A stretch of 64,000 nt of DNA from Girardinichthys multiradiatus. Its lineage: Eukaryota > Chordata > Actinopteri > Cyprinodontiformes > Goodeidae. Under the pieces are notes generated by a model. It made no database searches, was not told the origin of the DNA, and was given only the letters and a program-made list of their open reading frames with translations. Each line of letters opens with the position of its first letter. Position 1 is the stretch's first letter. This document shows, one piece after another, positions 1 through 11,490 of this stretch. Location of the stretch: the NCBI RefSeq assembly GCF_021462225.1, contig NC_061811.1:7837663-7901662 (forward strand), given 5' to 3'. A program made the position numbers and the translations under genes.

Positions 1-72
1 GAGCAGCCAGTGAGGAGTGATTGGACAGACGGGGTGGTGAGTCTTCCATGTTGAATTTTCGTTTCAACTCCA
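1..72. repeat. Dispersed repeat R1, terminal fragment cut by the window edge
   Basis: This segment (GAGGAGTGATTGGACAG ... TTGAATTTTCGTTTCAACTC) matches the right-hand ends of the two longer R1 copies at 2441-2905 and 47868-48284. It is the third copy in the window. No coding capacity is evident. Confidence 0.75.
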
Positions 73-2440
73 TAACAACATCCGCCAAGCTTGTTTCATC
101 CAATGATGGGAAAGACAAATCAAACAGCTAATAATGTCTATCTTTCAAAAGGTTTTATTTCTAGCGTCACTTGGACTGTTATAACCTCTAATAATATTAA
201 TGTTAAATAAATCAAAAGCCAACATAAAAAGTTAATGCTAATAATTTAATAAACATCAACACTGCCACTTTTACTGAAGAAAATCTCTAGTCCAACGAGA
301 CTAAAAGACAGTTTTGTAGGTTAAAGTTCATATCTGAGGTGTGTGTTCTTCATTACGGGGGTGCCAGATGGTTTTAAAACATCTGTGACCTCAGAGGCCA
401 CATGTTAGGCTTAAAAACACTGAGTAGCACAATTTCACTTTGTACAAGATCATGCTCATAGTTTTTAATGTTTGCAACTTTATTTGTTACTTTGATGTTG
501 AAAATCAAACTTTTTATGTGGAATTATGTTTTTTGTGTAATATGGTGTAGTGATGTTGGCTCGAAAAGATACACCAGACCTGTGAAGATCCACAGTTTCC
601 TTCCTGAGATCCTGTATGTTTTCTTTAAATTTTGATACTTTAGCTCAAAATGTGGTTGGTTTCAAACTGTAAATGGACAGTATTTTGTAGTTTGCATACA
701 TTGTATTAACACCAAAGGAAATAACATCAACTTGTGAACAAAAGGGGGTAGTAAATCTCATTTAAGTTGTTCATGTTCCCCAAAGTGCCAGTTGGACAAA
801 CTGACAAACACAACCTTAGACCTCTGGCAGATTATTTTGGACAATCATTTAATTTCTGGTGTATATATCATTGAAACAATATGTACCTCAGCTCTCTACC
901 ATCCCTGTCAGTTCTATAAGAATGTTTGTTTTGCAATTTTTATTTTAAACTTAGTGGTTTGTGTGCACAAAGAAGGACTTTGACTTTGGTTTCCAGCGCT
1001 CACATTGTATCAACAACTAGAATTATATCAACTTTATAAGAAATCAATTTCTGTTTTAAACATCTAATTTCAATTATGCTACAGGCACAAAAAACTTTAA
1101 TTCGGGTCTCGTGGCAGCGCTGTGTCAAACATTGACAACTAACCTGTGTATGCGACCCATTAGCCTGCTAAAGCACATTAATGTCCACCTAAAAGGAAAA
1201 TAAGGCTGAAATCTAAATGAAGATTTTTCCATTACAGCCATTAACCTACAATGAGAATGTGAGATTGAGCAGAAGGTTAGATTGAACGAGTAGGGACACA
1301 CTTAATTAGAACAACAATTCCTGTAAGTGGATGGATGTTCTTATAAACCCATTAAAACATCAATACTGTAGTGATCACTTGAAACTCTTTATGCTAATCA
1401 TTTTCTCTCACACACCAGCGCTGTGATGTGACACAAATAGATACAGTTCAGACAAATTATTGATTATGTGAGGGGGAACGTTTGCAGGATGCTTATTACG
1501 AAATGACCCGAGTAAAGATCCAGATTGTGTGTTTAAGTGTGAGTGTGACTGACAGTTATTGGCAGAATGACTCGCACTCATTTTTCACATTGTAGTCCTA
1601 CATAATGAAAGCACTTAAAAGTAGTTTATCTTTCACAGCCATGTTGTTTTCTTTGCTTTTTATTAGACATTTTGTTGAGAAAGCTTCTGCATTTTTCCAT
1701 TGGATAATAAAGAAAAGGACATCAGTCTCTGCGGAACAAGCGGCTGTCAATAAATCCATTTGGTTTTAATTGTGATTCTGTTTATTGAATCATTTTAATG
1801 GTGCACTAAATCTGTGTTTTCTTAGGCTAAAACCTCATTGACTTTCATTAGCTCTCTTGTTTCCTCTGCAATAACTCATTGCTGAAAATGATCCATGAAA
1901 ATGGATCAACTTAGCAAAACAAAGTTCAGGATTGTGAGTTTTTTTGGGATAGAGATCTGTAAAAACTATGCAAAAAAAGATGAACAGATGTTGGATGGGA
2001 AGATTAAAAGAAATGTCTTATAGTGCTGTAGAAAGCCACTGCAATTATAACACTTTCCTTAAAGCTATGCACGGAGAGTGGAGCACAGAACATTTAAAAT
2101 GTTCTTCTGTAAGAAAGCCGATGTCTCTATTGCATGGTGTATTTTCTCTTATGACATATCAAAGTCTAAAGCATCCATGAATGGAAATCTTCCCCATATT
2201 CTATTAATTACCTTCCAAACCAACCTGGGTCTTCATTAGATCAAACGTTTGAACAGCAGAAAAGACATGTCCATGCATCTGAAACCAGATTTAAACATAG
2301 ACCTTTAGAAAAAGACACAAAATCTTAATTTTTTTTAACTGTCCAGCATTCATTTTTGACAAAATGTTTCTGGTTTTAGGTCAGTTAATGTTACCAAAAT
2401 TATTTCTATTTGTTAAAATCCAAAATAATAAAGAGAAGGA
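73..2440. other. AT-rich non-coding stretch, no gene seen
   Basis: Only short ORFs (63 and 70 codons at 792-983 and 1968-2180) without recognisable motifs. Stretches around 1040-1560 have a non-repetitive, TAATTA-containing look that could be a conserved non-coding element, but this cannot be judged from one sequence. Confidence 0.5.
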
Positions 2441-2905
2441 TAATTGAACCTGAAAAGACTCACAAATGAGAGAAACACAGAGATAGCAGTTAGAGAAGTT
2501 TATTAGCTGGTGTTTGTTTTCTCTTGGCGCTCGGACCCCGGTGGAAGACATGGATGCTGATAACGACATGAGGTTGAATGAACATCTTAGGGTTAGAATT
2601 AGAGAAGTCTTCCCCCCGGGATCCTGATACTGGTGGTGGAGTAGAGGCCTGAGGGGATAAGGGAGTTGGAAGGAGTTTGAAGCCTGATGCTGGAGATGGG
2701 GTGGAGGAGGGTCAAAGCTCAATTGAAGAGCAGGAAATTCTGCGTATGAAGGTCTTTTAAAGCGAAACCTTGAGGGATGATTGGCTGAAGAGGAACGCGG
2801 ACCAGAAACTGATTGGTTGGAGCGGAGAACGTAGTGGAGTAGTTCAACAGAGCCGGACGTAGAGGTGAGTCTTCCAAGTTGAATTTTCGTCTAAACTCCA
2901 CTTTA
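2441..2905. repeat. Dispersed repeat R1, copy of about 465 bp
   Basis: By hand this aligns with 47868-48284 over its whole length: shared blocks include GAAAGACTCACA-type left end, GGTGCTCGGACCCC, GGTGGAGGAGGGTC, GATGATTGGCTGA and the right end TTGAATTTTCGT. The copies differ by small indels and substitutions. Overlapping short ORFs on the minus strand (2381-2722, 2719-2937) are shadows; the equivalent minus ORF at 48089-48289 is only loosely similar. No terminal inverted repeats or target duplications were found, so the class is unknown. Could be an LTR or UTR part of a larger element. Confidence 0.75.
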
Positions 2906-3064
2906 GAGGTCTTCTTCAAATTCAGAAGTGTAAACACACAAAGATTATTGTGCCTTTAAACCAGTCCAGATTATGCCCCCATGGCTCTGGAAACCTCTGA
3001 TTAAAATATGGTTGCACCTGTGGATGTTTTTGCTTTTTTAATTTTGTGGCACTAGTAGCTTTTA

Positions 3065-3157
3065 TTTGGTAAGTTGAACCTGAAGGAAATGGGGTGGAGA
3101 GAGAGAGGTAGCCTCTGTCCATGGGTCGCGCGCTTTACCCCTGCGCCATGACAATGC
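3065..3157 (-). mobile_element. tRNA-derived SINE fragment with internal deletion
   Basis: On the minus strand the block reads GGCGCAGGGGTAAAGCGCGCG followed by ACCCATGG and GAGGCTAC, then a CTCTCTCTCCACCCC tail. The same order of head and tail blocks occurs in the SINE at 27952-29722, but the B-box segment is missing here. Read as an old, internally deleted SINE copy. Confidence 0.55.
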
Positions 3158-3619
3158 CCCTGTGGATGTATTTTAAGGCAGCACCTGAAACATGTCTCCT
3201 TGTGTGACATGTGGAAAAAAAGAAGAAAGCAGCTGAGATATCAGGAGGGATACTATGGACCTGCCCAAGCTGGGTTCATCCTTGGGTACCAGATGCCGGA
3301 AGGAGCCGCGTTCTTCTGTTCAATCAAGTATATACAAGTATAAACACCATGGGAATGTCCAGCTCTCGTACTGTTCATGAAGGAGATGGGTTCTGTGCCA
3401 CCGAGAGGAAATTGTTTTAGAGCAAAATGTCCTTTGCAACCACACAGCAAATACAAAGGGCCTTGTGAAAAAGCTGGCTGTAGCAGTAAGAAAGCGTCAT
3501 TTTCCACAGCAGAATGAGTCCTGTACTAATATGAGCATAATGGCCACTTAGAGTGGAAGAAGCAATTACTCCAACAGCAGCATAAAAACAGATTACAGTT
3601 TGCAATGGTATTCAGGGAG

Positions 3620-3780
3620 AAACACCTAATTTCTGTTGTGTGGTCTGATGAGACTAAAATTGAAGTGTTTGGCCATAGTAACCACTGTTACATTCTGAGG
3701 AAAGAGTGGTAAGCTTGGAAGCCTGGGAGCATCATCTCAACTGTGAAGTACAGAGGTGGCTGCGTCATGCTGGGTGGTAC
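3620..3780 (+). pseudogene. Tc1-like transposase fossil (first catalytic aspartate region)
   Basis: One frame from about 3643 reads VWSDETKIEVFGHSNHCYIL, interrupted by a stop, then GSIISTVKYRGGCVMLGG. The WSDETKIE(L/V)FG motif around the first catalytic aspartate and the following KxGGGSxMLWG block are characteristic of Tc1/mariner DDE transposases. The N-terminal DNA-binding domain and the second aspartate and glutamate are not seen, so this is a short remnant of about 50 codons. It belongs to a different Tc1 subfamily from copies A, B and C. Confidence 0.75.
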
Positions 3781-6059
3781 TGAACTAATTCAGCCTGACT
3801 GATATGCACTGTAATCTTTTGGGACAGAGGAAGACAGCAGCATGTTGTCTCGTACTCCCTCTGCTTTGCCTACTGGTTTCTGGCTTCACATGCAGCTGCT
3901 GGGTTGAGCCACATTTGTTCTGATAGCTGTTGTGTGAGCGTTTAATATCAAAGTCCCATATGTGCAACTGTCAGTGACTTTCCTTTGTCTTTAAGGGTCA
4001 CATTGCCCCACAGGTTCACAGATTTCCGTTGCTAAGTTGTTTGAAGGTGTGATTGTTTCTTTCTAAATTTTATATGTTTCTGGTGATTATGCTGCAACGG
4101 ACTGTGATTATGCAACAGATTATACACCAAACCTAATTCTCATAGGGCTATTATAGATTCATGTTGATGTTTCAGGCCATAAATAATATTGATAATAATT
4201 CTGTGTATAGATTATTTGCATTTCATCTCCTTCCTTTGAAATGATTATTTTATTAACCATCTAATGTGTCAGACCTTATGTGTAAAACTAATTTCATCCA
4301 CTGAGGACATTTTAGGACTCAAGGAGATACCCAACAGGTGAAAGTGTTCAAAAGTTGGTCCAAAAAACTCTGAAATTCTGAAATGACTTTGCCAGAAACA
4401 AAGAAGTCATAAATTACCTCAGAATAAGCAATCCCCTGAGTCGTTGGTTTGAGTGGAGGGAAGCCCCTGAAGGAGGATTGCACTATTCTTATAATCAGGT
4501 CATTAATAACCCCAGCTGCAGCATTGCCTTCAGGGTCATGTATTAATTACATGCTAAGATGTTCTGCTAATAAATCCCACTGAGTGCAGGTTGCTTTTGT
4601 AAGCAGAGCTGAGTGAGATCTTTTTTTCCCTCTTGGACCAAACGCATCTTCTTCCTCCCTGCTTCTCGGGACTGAGTTATAGATTCCCTGTGCTTCGTGC
4701 TGCATGTTCAATCCTGTCAGTTTAGTCCACTGCTGCAGACAGATGCAGATAGGATGAAGAAGAGACGTGGGATGAGGTATTTGTAAGAAAAACAATTCCA
4801 AGCAGTTTATTGTAGAATCTGATGATTTCTTCTTGAATCATAGATGCTTTCCACTTTTTAAGGTTTAAAAACTGATAGTGATTGTTTGATGATTGAAATG
4901 AAAAGGAGAAACAGATTAGATAGGAATCTTTACCAACTTAAATAAAATGTAGCATGACTGAAATACGTGAAAATGTATAAAGTGTCATTGGTAGCTGATG
5001 TATATGTTTTTAATAATGGGGCAAACTGTTTCCTTCATATAAACAATAATTTTTCAGTACGTTTGTTATTTATGTGGTAATATGAAGGTGCACAGAGCAG
5101 ATTGCTGCAAGTTAGAGGAATGATGCGTTTGTCACCCTTGTGGAGGTCCATGAGGGTGACAAACACATCATTCCTCTATTTGACAATGCATGGTAGAAGA
5201 AAAGTGATATCTCAAGTCAACATCTGTATAAAAGAAGGTACATTTATCATTACATTTCGCAACTGCCTTTTTTATTGTTGATTTGAAAACAGTTTGCAGC
5301 AATATTATAGAATCCCCAAAAGACCCATTGCATGTTTACGTATGCTTTCTGAACATCTGTGCATCTGCACTGAACTGGTTGGAAGAAACCAGGACAGATA
5401 ACTGCTCCAAGAAGGAACCTAAAACAAATATTGCATGTAGATAGCACTGCTTTTTAAAGATATTGTGATAAAGAAGTATTTTATGTTTTAAAAACCCAAA
5501 TCTGAACCTGATTAAAGGCGAGGAACAAGTGATGACAGTGCGACACTGAAGCTTCAATATGAGCATCAAATCCTTAACTACAGCTCTGCAGAAAAACGCC
5601 TTGAAAGCTTTCCAATGTGCAAAATATATCCCGTTACGTATGACATCCAAAAGTCGGGACCTGACAGGTAATGGGTTGAATCAGGTAATTCACTGCCTCG
5701 TGACGCTGACAGCAGGGTTTCATACACCTGTTTCTTGTCAGATTCAAAGTACAGTGAGGCTTAATAACAACTGAGACAGAAGGAAAGCAGGGAAGCTGAG
5801 GGAGAGACTAATTAACACAGAGGAGCTGTACAGAGATACAGAGAAACCCAGAGGAAATTATTTAACAGAAATCTGATAGGAAATAACTCAAAGAACAAGA
5901 ACACAAGAATAAACTAAGAAAATAAATGTAGAGAAATGTATGACTATGGCAACAACTTACTAACAATAAAGAGCACAGGGAAATGAACTGAACAGGGCAA
6001 GAACACTGTACTGGTAACTGGTTGTAGCTGATCTATGCTTCAAATTTCACAGCAGCCTG
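3781..6059. other. Non-coding stretch, one hairpin, no gene seen
   Basis: ORFs of up to 104 codons on either strand overlap each other and lack motifs. The only structured feature noted is the inverted repeat at 5113-5178, listed separately. Confidence 0.5.
5113..5178. repeat. Inverted repeat, 26-bp arms, 14-nt loop
   Basis: Arms 5113-5138 and 5153-5178 are reverse complements with a single mismatch (5126 region, CG versus CA). The loop is TGTGGAGGTCCATG. Transcribed from the minus strand the mismatch would become a G-U wobble. No related copies were noticed elsewhere in the window. Confidence 0.85.
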
Positions 6060-6390
6060 CACAGACACACACACACATCCGTGTTTTACTATCTTTATGA
6101 GGACTTTTCGGTTACTTCCATTGACTTCCATTCATTTTCCTTGATTTTTAGTGCCTAACCCTGACCCTAACACTAACCCTAACCAGTTAATACCTAACCC
6201 TAACCCTAACAATAACTCAATTCATACCCTAGTCCTAAACCTAACCCCTGTCCCAAGAACGGAATTTGGAAAAGTGAGGACCAGGAAAATGTCCTCACTT
6301 TGTCAAAATGTCCTCACTTTGCGATACAAATACGAAAAATGGTTCTCACTCAGCAACAAGAACAAGAACACACACACACACACACCTCCT
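6060..6390. repeat. Dispersed repeat with degenerate telomere-like (CCCTAA)n core and (CA)n edges
   Basis: CA runs at about 6063-6076 and 6369-6386 flank a block holding some ten imperfect CCTAAC units (6151-6250) and three AATGTCCTCACTTTG-like units. The combination recurs in fish genomes as a dispersed repeat rather than a true interstitial telomere; that statement is from memory. Confidence 0.6.
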
Positions 6391-6901
6391 GGGCATCATG
6401 TTGACTCAGGAGAACCAGCAGCAGCACCTTCTTTGATCACTTAAGGGGTATTTTTTGCTGAATCTCTGTTTTAAAAGCAGTTGCTGGAGCGGAGTGAGGG
6501 TTCGATGAGGTGAAGGACAAACATATCCTCTATCCAGCCTGCATCCAATCATTAACATTCCCACTGCCTTATTACTCCAGCAAACAGAAAAGCTGTTCCA
6601 TTCCTCTCCATGCTGCAGCAACCATTTCTGGGAAAAGTATAAATGCTGGTTCAACAATTTGAGGAACAGTTTTGTGAACTATCCTTCACACCCTTTAGAA
6701 TATACTAACATTATTTTTTATGATCGACACAAAGATATAACTCCTGTGCATTGTTTGGGAGATTAATGTTGTTGATATTTTAATTTTTAAAGTGTGAAGT
6801 AATCTGTCTTAAACAATGTTTAAACAGGTTTTTCATTCCTTCACATTTTCTAACATACTGTACCTACAATTAAATTAATTTGGACCAATTTGTCCCAAAA
6901 A
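6391..6901. other. Short non-coding stretch, nothing recognised
   Basis: No motif-bearing ORF or repeat structure was identified between the CA-flanked repeat and the minisatellite. Confidence 0.5.
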
Positions 6902-8000
6902 CAATATAATTGAGTTTAACAATATGATTGAGTTTAACAATATAATTGAGTTTAACAATATAATTGAGTTTAACAATATGATTGAGTTTAACAATATAAT
7001 TGAGTTTAACAATATAATTGAGTTTAACAATATGATTGAGTTTAACAATATGATTGAGTTTAACAATATAATTGAGTTTAACAATATGATTGAGTTTAAC
7101 AATATAATTGAGTTTAACAATATAATTGAGTTTAACAATATGATTGAGTTTAACAATATAATTGAGTTTAACAATATGATTGAGTTTAACAATATGATTG
7201 AGTTTAACAATATAATTGAGTTTAACAATATGATTGAGTTTAACAATATGATTGAGTTTAACAATATGATTGAGTTTAACAATATAATTGAGTTTAACAA
7301 TATGATTGAGTTTAACAATATAATTGAGTTTAACAATATGATTGAGTTTAACAATATAATTGAGTTTAACAATATGATTGAGTTTAACAATATGATTGAG
7401 TTTAACAATATAATTGAGTTTAACAATATGATTGAGTTTAACAATATAATTGAGTTTAACAATATGATTGAGTTTAACAATATGATTGAGTTTAACAATA
7501 TGATTGAGTTTAACAATATGATTGAGTTTAACAATATGATTGAGTTTAACAATATAATTGAGTTTAACAATATGATTGAGTTTAACAATATAATTGAGTT
7601 TAACAATATAATTGAGTTTAACAATATGATTGAGTTTAACAATATAATTGAGTTTAACAATATGATTGAGTTTAACAATATGATTGAGTTTAACAATATA
7701 ATTGAGTTTAACAATATAATTGAGTTTAACAATATAATTGAGTTTAACAATATAATTGAGTTTAACAATATGATTGAGTTTAACAATATAATTGAGTTTA
7801 ACAATATGATTGAGTTTAACAATATAATTGAGTTTAACAATATAATTGAGTTTAACAATATGATTGAGTTTAACAATATAATTGAGTTTAACAATATGAT
7901 TGAGTTTAACAATATGATTGAGTTTAACAATATAATTGAGTTTAACAATATAATTGAGTTTAACAATATGATTGAGTTTAACAATATAATGTGAGTTTGT
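6902..8000. repeat. Minisatellite, about 61 units of 18 bp with one variable base
   Basis: The unit is AATATRATTGAGTTTAAC. Across roughly 60 units the only variation seen is A or G at one position (ATAATTG versus ATGATTG); the last unit carries one inserted G before the array ends. Because 18 is a multiple of three and the unit has no stop in several frames, long ORFs of 413 and 369 codons (minus) and 356 codons (plus) run through it. These are compositional artefacts with hexapeptides such as (M/I)IEFNN. The A/G order is not random (see findings). Confidence 0.97.
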
Positions 8001-8920
8001 GAGACTGAAGGGTTGTGAGTCTAACCAGGTAGTCAGCAGCACAGGAGCACCACAGTTGACTGTACTCTCACTTTTACTTTTCACTCTGTACACCTCAGAC
8101 TTCCAGTACAAGACAGACTCCTGTCATCTGCAGAAATACTCGGATGATTCTGCAGTCGTGGGGTAGATCAGAGATGGACAAGAAGCTGAGTACAGGAAGG
8201 TGGTGGACCGCTTTGTGGCATGGTGTGGAAACAATCATCTCATTTTGAATGTGACTAAAACAAAGGAGATGATTGTAGATTTTAAGAGAAACAGGAATAA
8301 GTCAAAAACTATTTCTATCATGGGAGAAGAAGTGGAGGTGGTGGAGGAGTATAAATACCTCGGTGTTCACCTGGACAACAGACTAGAGTGGAGATGCAAC
8401 TGTGAAGCCATCTACAAGAAGGGACAGAGCAGACTGTACTTCTTGAGGAAGCTTAGGACCTTCATTGTTTGCAGCAAGATGCTGCATATCTTCTATAAGT
8501 CTGTTGTGGAGAGTCTGATCTCTTCTACCATCATCTGCTGGGGAAGCAGCATCAGAGCCACGGACTTAAAAAAGCTCAACAAGCTGATAAAAAAAGGCTG
8601 GCTCTGTTCTGGGGACTCCTCTGGAACCTCTGGAGATCATTGTGGAAAGACGGATTCTTCATAAAATGAAGAACATTATGGAGAACCCTGAACATCCTCT
8701 TCATGAGACTGTCCTACAACAACAGAGTGTCTTCAGTCAGAGGCTTCTTCAGATCTGCTGTAAGACGGAGCGCTACAGGAGATCCTTCCAGCCCACAGCC
8801 GTCAGCATCTACAACGGCTCTTTGAGGAAACTTTCATAATATGAGCTACAACAACATTTAATTTCCCTTTGGGATTAATAAAGTATTTTTGAATTGAATT
8901 TGAATTGAATTGAATTGAAT
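8001..8920 (+). pseudogene. 5'-truncated CR1/L2-like LINE, C-terminal reverse transcriptase part
   Basis: Reverse transcriptase C-terminal half of a non-LTR retrotransposon. Around 8130-8170 one frame reads CHLQKYSDDSAVVG, the degenerate [FY]xDD active-site block, followed by a stop. From 8200 the frame gives WCGNNHLILNVTKTKEMIVDF, VEEYKYLGVHLDNRLEW and KGQSRLYFLRKLRTF, all typical of the post-catalytic region in CR1/L2-like elements. A frameshift near 8600 moves the reading frame to 8642-8839 (ERRILHKMKNIMENPEHPLH ... ERYRRSFQPTAVSIYN). The 3' end is the GGGATTAATAAAGTATTTTTG block plus a (GAATT)n tail. The 5' part is absent and the body begins directly at the minisatellite edge. Exact clade is uncertain. 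Confidence 0.85.
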
Positions 8921-9013
8921 TGGGGATGAGCTGTTTGCAGTAAAGGTCGAAAGAAATACCACCATTACTGTCTGTAAAGTTATACTGTTTTTGCTTGGTT
9001 TGCATGGCAAACG

Positions 9014-9609
9014 TGTCAGGATCTGGAGTCATCTGCTGCCTTCTATTAACACTGTTCCAACACTAGGTGCTGCCAGCAGGAGATTGCCGGAGACTACAGG
9101 TGTGGCTCATTGGTTCATCAGCTGGGAAGCATAAAGAGGATGGATTGCCCGTACTTCGTTGCCTGAGTGCTTTGCCCTCTGTGGTAATCTTCTGGCCAGC
9201 TCTGAAACCTGTTTTTGTTTTGCGAAAAAAGATTGAAAGACTTTTCTCTGAACTTGAAACTCTAACTTCCTCCTGTTACCCGTTCCAGGCGTGATCTGAT
9301 CCAGACCTCTGTTTGTTGTGCGGACTCCTTCCTGGACTAGGACTGAACCTGGCAGACTGTGTTCCTCTCCTGACTCTGTGCCTCTCCCTGGCGGGTTCCA
9401 CGCCCTCCCCAGTAAGAAACTTTAACCTTTAGGCCACATTCTGAGGTTCAGTCTCTAACCGTTTCCCCTATTGTTTCACACAGTGACGGGGATTAGGCTC
9501 ACCGCTTTTCATTAGTGCCTGACTGTGTTTTCAATAAACTTCAACTAAACTGATCTTGTTTTCTGAGTGTCTCGGCATGTGGGTTAAGTCGGCAGTAAAA
9601 ACCATGACA
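9014..9609 (+). mobile_element. Solo LTR, 596 bp, 6-bp target duplication
   Basis: The unit begins TGTCAGGATCTG and ends CCATGACA, giving the TG...CA ends and 5-bp terminal inverted repeat (TGTCA/TGACA) expected of an LTR. It is flanked on both sides by CAAACG (9008-9013 and 9610-9615). AATAAA at 9532-9537 sits in the 3' third, supporting plus orientation. No internal retroelement genes lie beside it, so it is read as a solo LTR left by recombination. Its first 12 bases equal those of the LTR-like unit at 38947. Internal ORFs are short and unremarkable. Confidence 0.8.
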
Positions 9610-9615
9610 CAAACG

Positions 9616-10939
9616 TATGTAACAGATTTTGAATCTGCCTGTATGATGGGATTGATTTTTAATAAACATTTCTGTAGATCAATTGGATCTGTTTGCTGTG
9701 AGATATTGTGAGTTCCCTCTATAAAGTGAAACTGAATTAAATCCAAAATGAATTTTATTGCATCTTCCTTGGCTTCTAAATTTGCAGTAGGAGAGCTTCA
9801 TATTCTACAGCCTGTTTCTCATTTCTGTTAACCTTGCCTCAGTGACGCAGCGAACTACGTCCATGGCGTTCCACTGATCCATTAATGGAGCTGTTGTTGT
9901 AAAACACAGTGGCTCTAACAGAACAGAGGCCTTATTTGACCTGTTTTTAATTACAGCAATTATGTCAGCAGCTGCCCGCAAACAGGAGCAGAGCTGCTAT
10001 TGACCATGAAGTGCATTCTTAGCCATAGGTCTGATGAACAGGGAGTCCAATCAACAACAGCTACAGAAATAATGGGTAAAGAGCACCATTAAGAAAACCT
10101 TTGTCCAGTTATTGTGAATGTGTGTACTATAGATCTAAAATGCATACCTTTTTAATATGTCACTAATTTAGGTTGTATATTCACCTGGTACATCTTCAGA
10201 GTAAACATTGCACCCAGAAAAAAACCTTCCCATTATGTCACTAAGGCACACACTTGTGTGAGCATTGATCTGTCTGTGCAACTTGTGCTCTCTAAATCAA
10301 CTGCTTGAAAAGCAACATCTGCTTAGAGATAAAGACTGCCTATAACTATGAGTTTTCTAAAAGAAACTGCCTGAATCTAATGACTGATCACTCATAGTCA
10401 CAGACTGACAAGATGCAAAATCTACTGAAAACCAAACACACTACAAAAAAAACTGTCAACCCTTTTTCGTTTCAATCTCCAGAGATCGAGTCACAATGCA
10501 ATTAGTACGCTGAACCCACTTTACCACACTGGAAAGATTTAAAAGCAAAAGATCCAACTTTGGTGCAGAAATATATTGAAAGAAATGTTTGAAGTTACTG
10601 AATCACAGGAAAAAACAAGTGTAATAAAAATATTAAAACACAAAATAAACTAGAATGCTAAAGGTAATGGGTAATGTTTCTAGGAGAATGTTATTTTTAA
10701 CTGTATCCAAAGGTTTCTGTTTGAGGGGCACTGCCCCAATAATCACAACTTCATCCATTGAACCTTTCCTAAGAAGTAGCTTAAAGCTGTTTCTATAGAA
10801 TAGTTTGCTCTACAACTAAATTGGACTTGATGCAGCACAATAAATTAGTTTTAGGATGATCAGTAAATTGACAAGTTTTTCTACTATCTTTGAGATTATA
10901 TTTGTTGTAACCTCACATGCCAGCATATTTGTTTTAGAG
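9616..10939. other. Non-coding stretch, no gene seen
   Basis: No ORF of note. The part at 9840-10060 (TTAATTACAGCAATTATGTC and a CA-, GC-mixed surround) looks unlike the surrounding repeats and could be conserved non-coding DNA; this is only an impression. Confidence 0.4.
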
Positions 10940-11490
10940 ATGTTATTAGGGAATTTTATATGACAGACCAGCCTAAAGTAGTGCATACTTATGAAGTGGA
11001 AGAAAAATCAAACATGGTTGTGTAAATTCTTACAAAAAGAAACTGAAAAGTGTGGTGTACCTTTGCTTTTAGGCTCTACTGAGTCAATATTTTGTAGAAC
11101 GACATGCTGCAGTTCCAGCTGGAAGTCTTGCTTTGCACATCTAGAGACCTTTCCTGTTCCTGCTGATTACCTGTCTGCAGTCTGCCATGTTCTTTCCATT
11201 TCCAGATAGATTGAAATCCAGCAGCACATGAAATTGGTTGCACTGGATTTTGTGCAGGAGTATCAGAATAAAAGAGAATACAAATGCACACCACAGTTTT
11301 CTGTTTTTTACCTCGAAAGAAAACTGAAAAGAACATTCATAATTTTCCTATGACTTCTAAATTATGCACTACTGTATGTTGGTCTGTTATTTAAAATCCT
11401 AAAAAAATAAATAGAAGGTTCTGGTTGCAATGTCAAAAAAGGGAATATTACAGGAGTGTGGATACTTTTGTAAGATGTTATACCATTTTA
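10940..11490. mobile_element. Tc1-related deletion derivative (MITE-like) with long terminal inverted repeats
   Basis: The left part (AGTAGTGCATACTTATGAAGT at 10977 onward and GAAACTGAAAAGTGTGGTGTAC) is answered on the right, in reverse complement, by GAATACAAATGCACACCACAG (11276 onward) and CTTCTAAATTATGCACTACTG (11353 onward), with GTTGGTCTGT mirroring ACAGACCA. The arms are about 100-150 bp and diverged. No transposase lies between. From memory, the end sequence resembles that of Tc1-like elements whose transposase remnants occur at 13956-14620 and 31362-31640. Confidence 0.7.

Noticed and set aside
6151..6250. True interstitial telomeric array
   Set aside because: Only scattered imperfect CCTAAC words, within a CA-flanked dispersed repeat that also contains GTCCTCACTTT units.
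6902..8000. CRISPR-like regular array
   Set aside because: Units are adjacent with no spacers and differ at only one base. This is a eukaryotic minisatellite.
6870..8111. Long ORFs of 413, 369 and 356 codons on both strands
   Set aside because: They arise because the 18-bp minisatellite unit is a multiple of three and stop-free in several frames. The products are monotonous hexapeptide repeats with no flanking gene structure.
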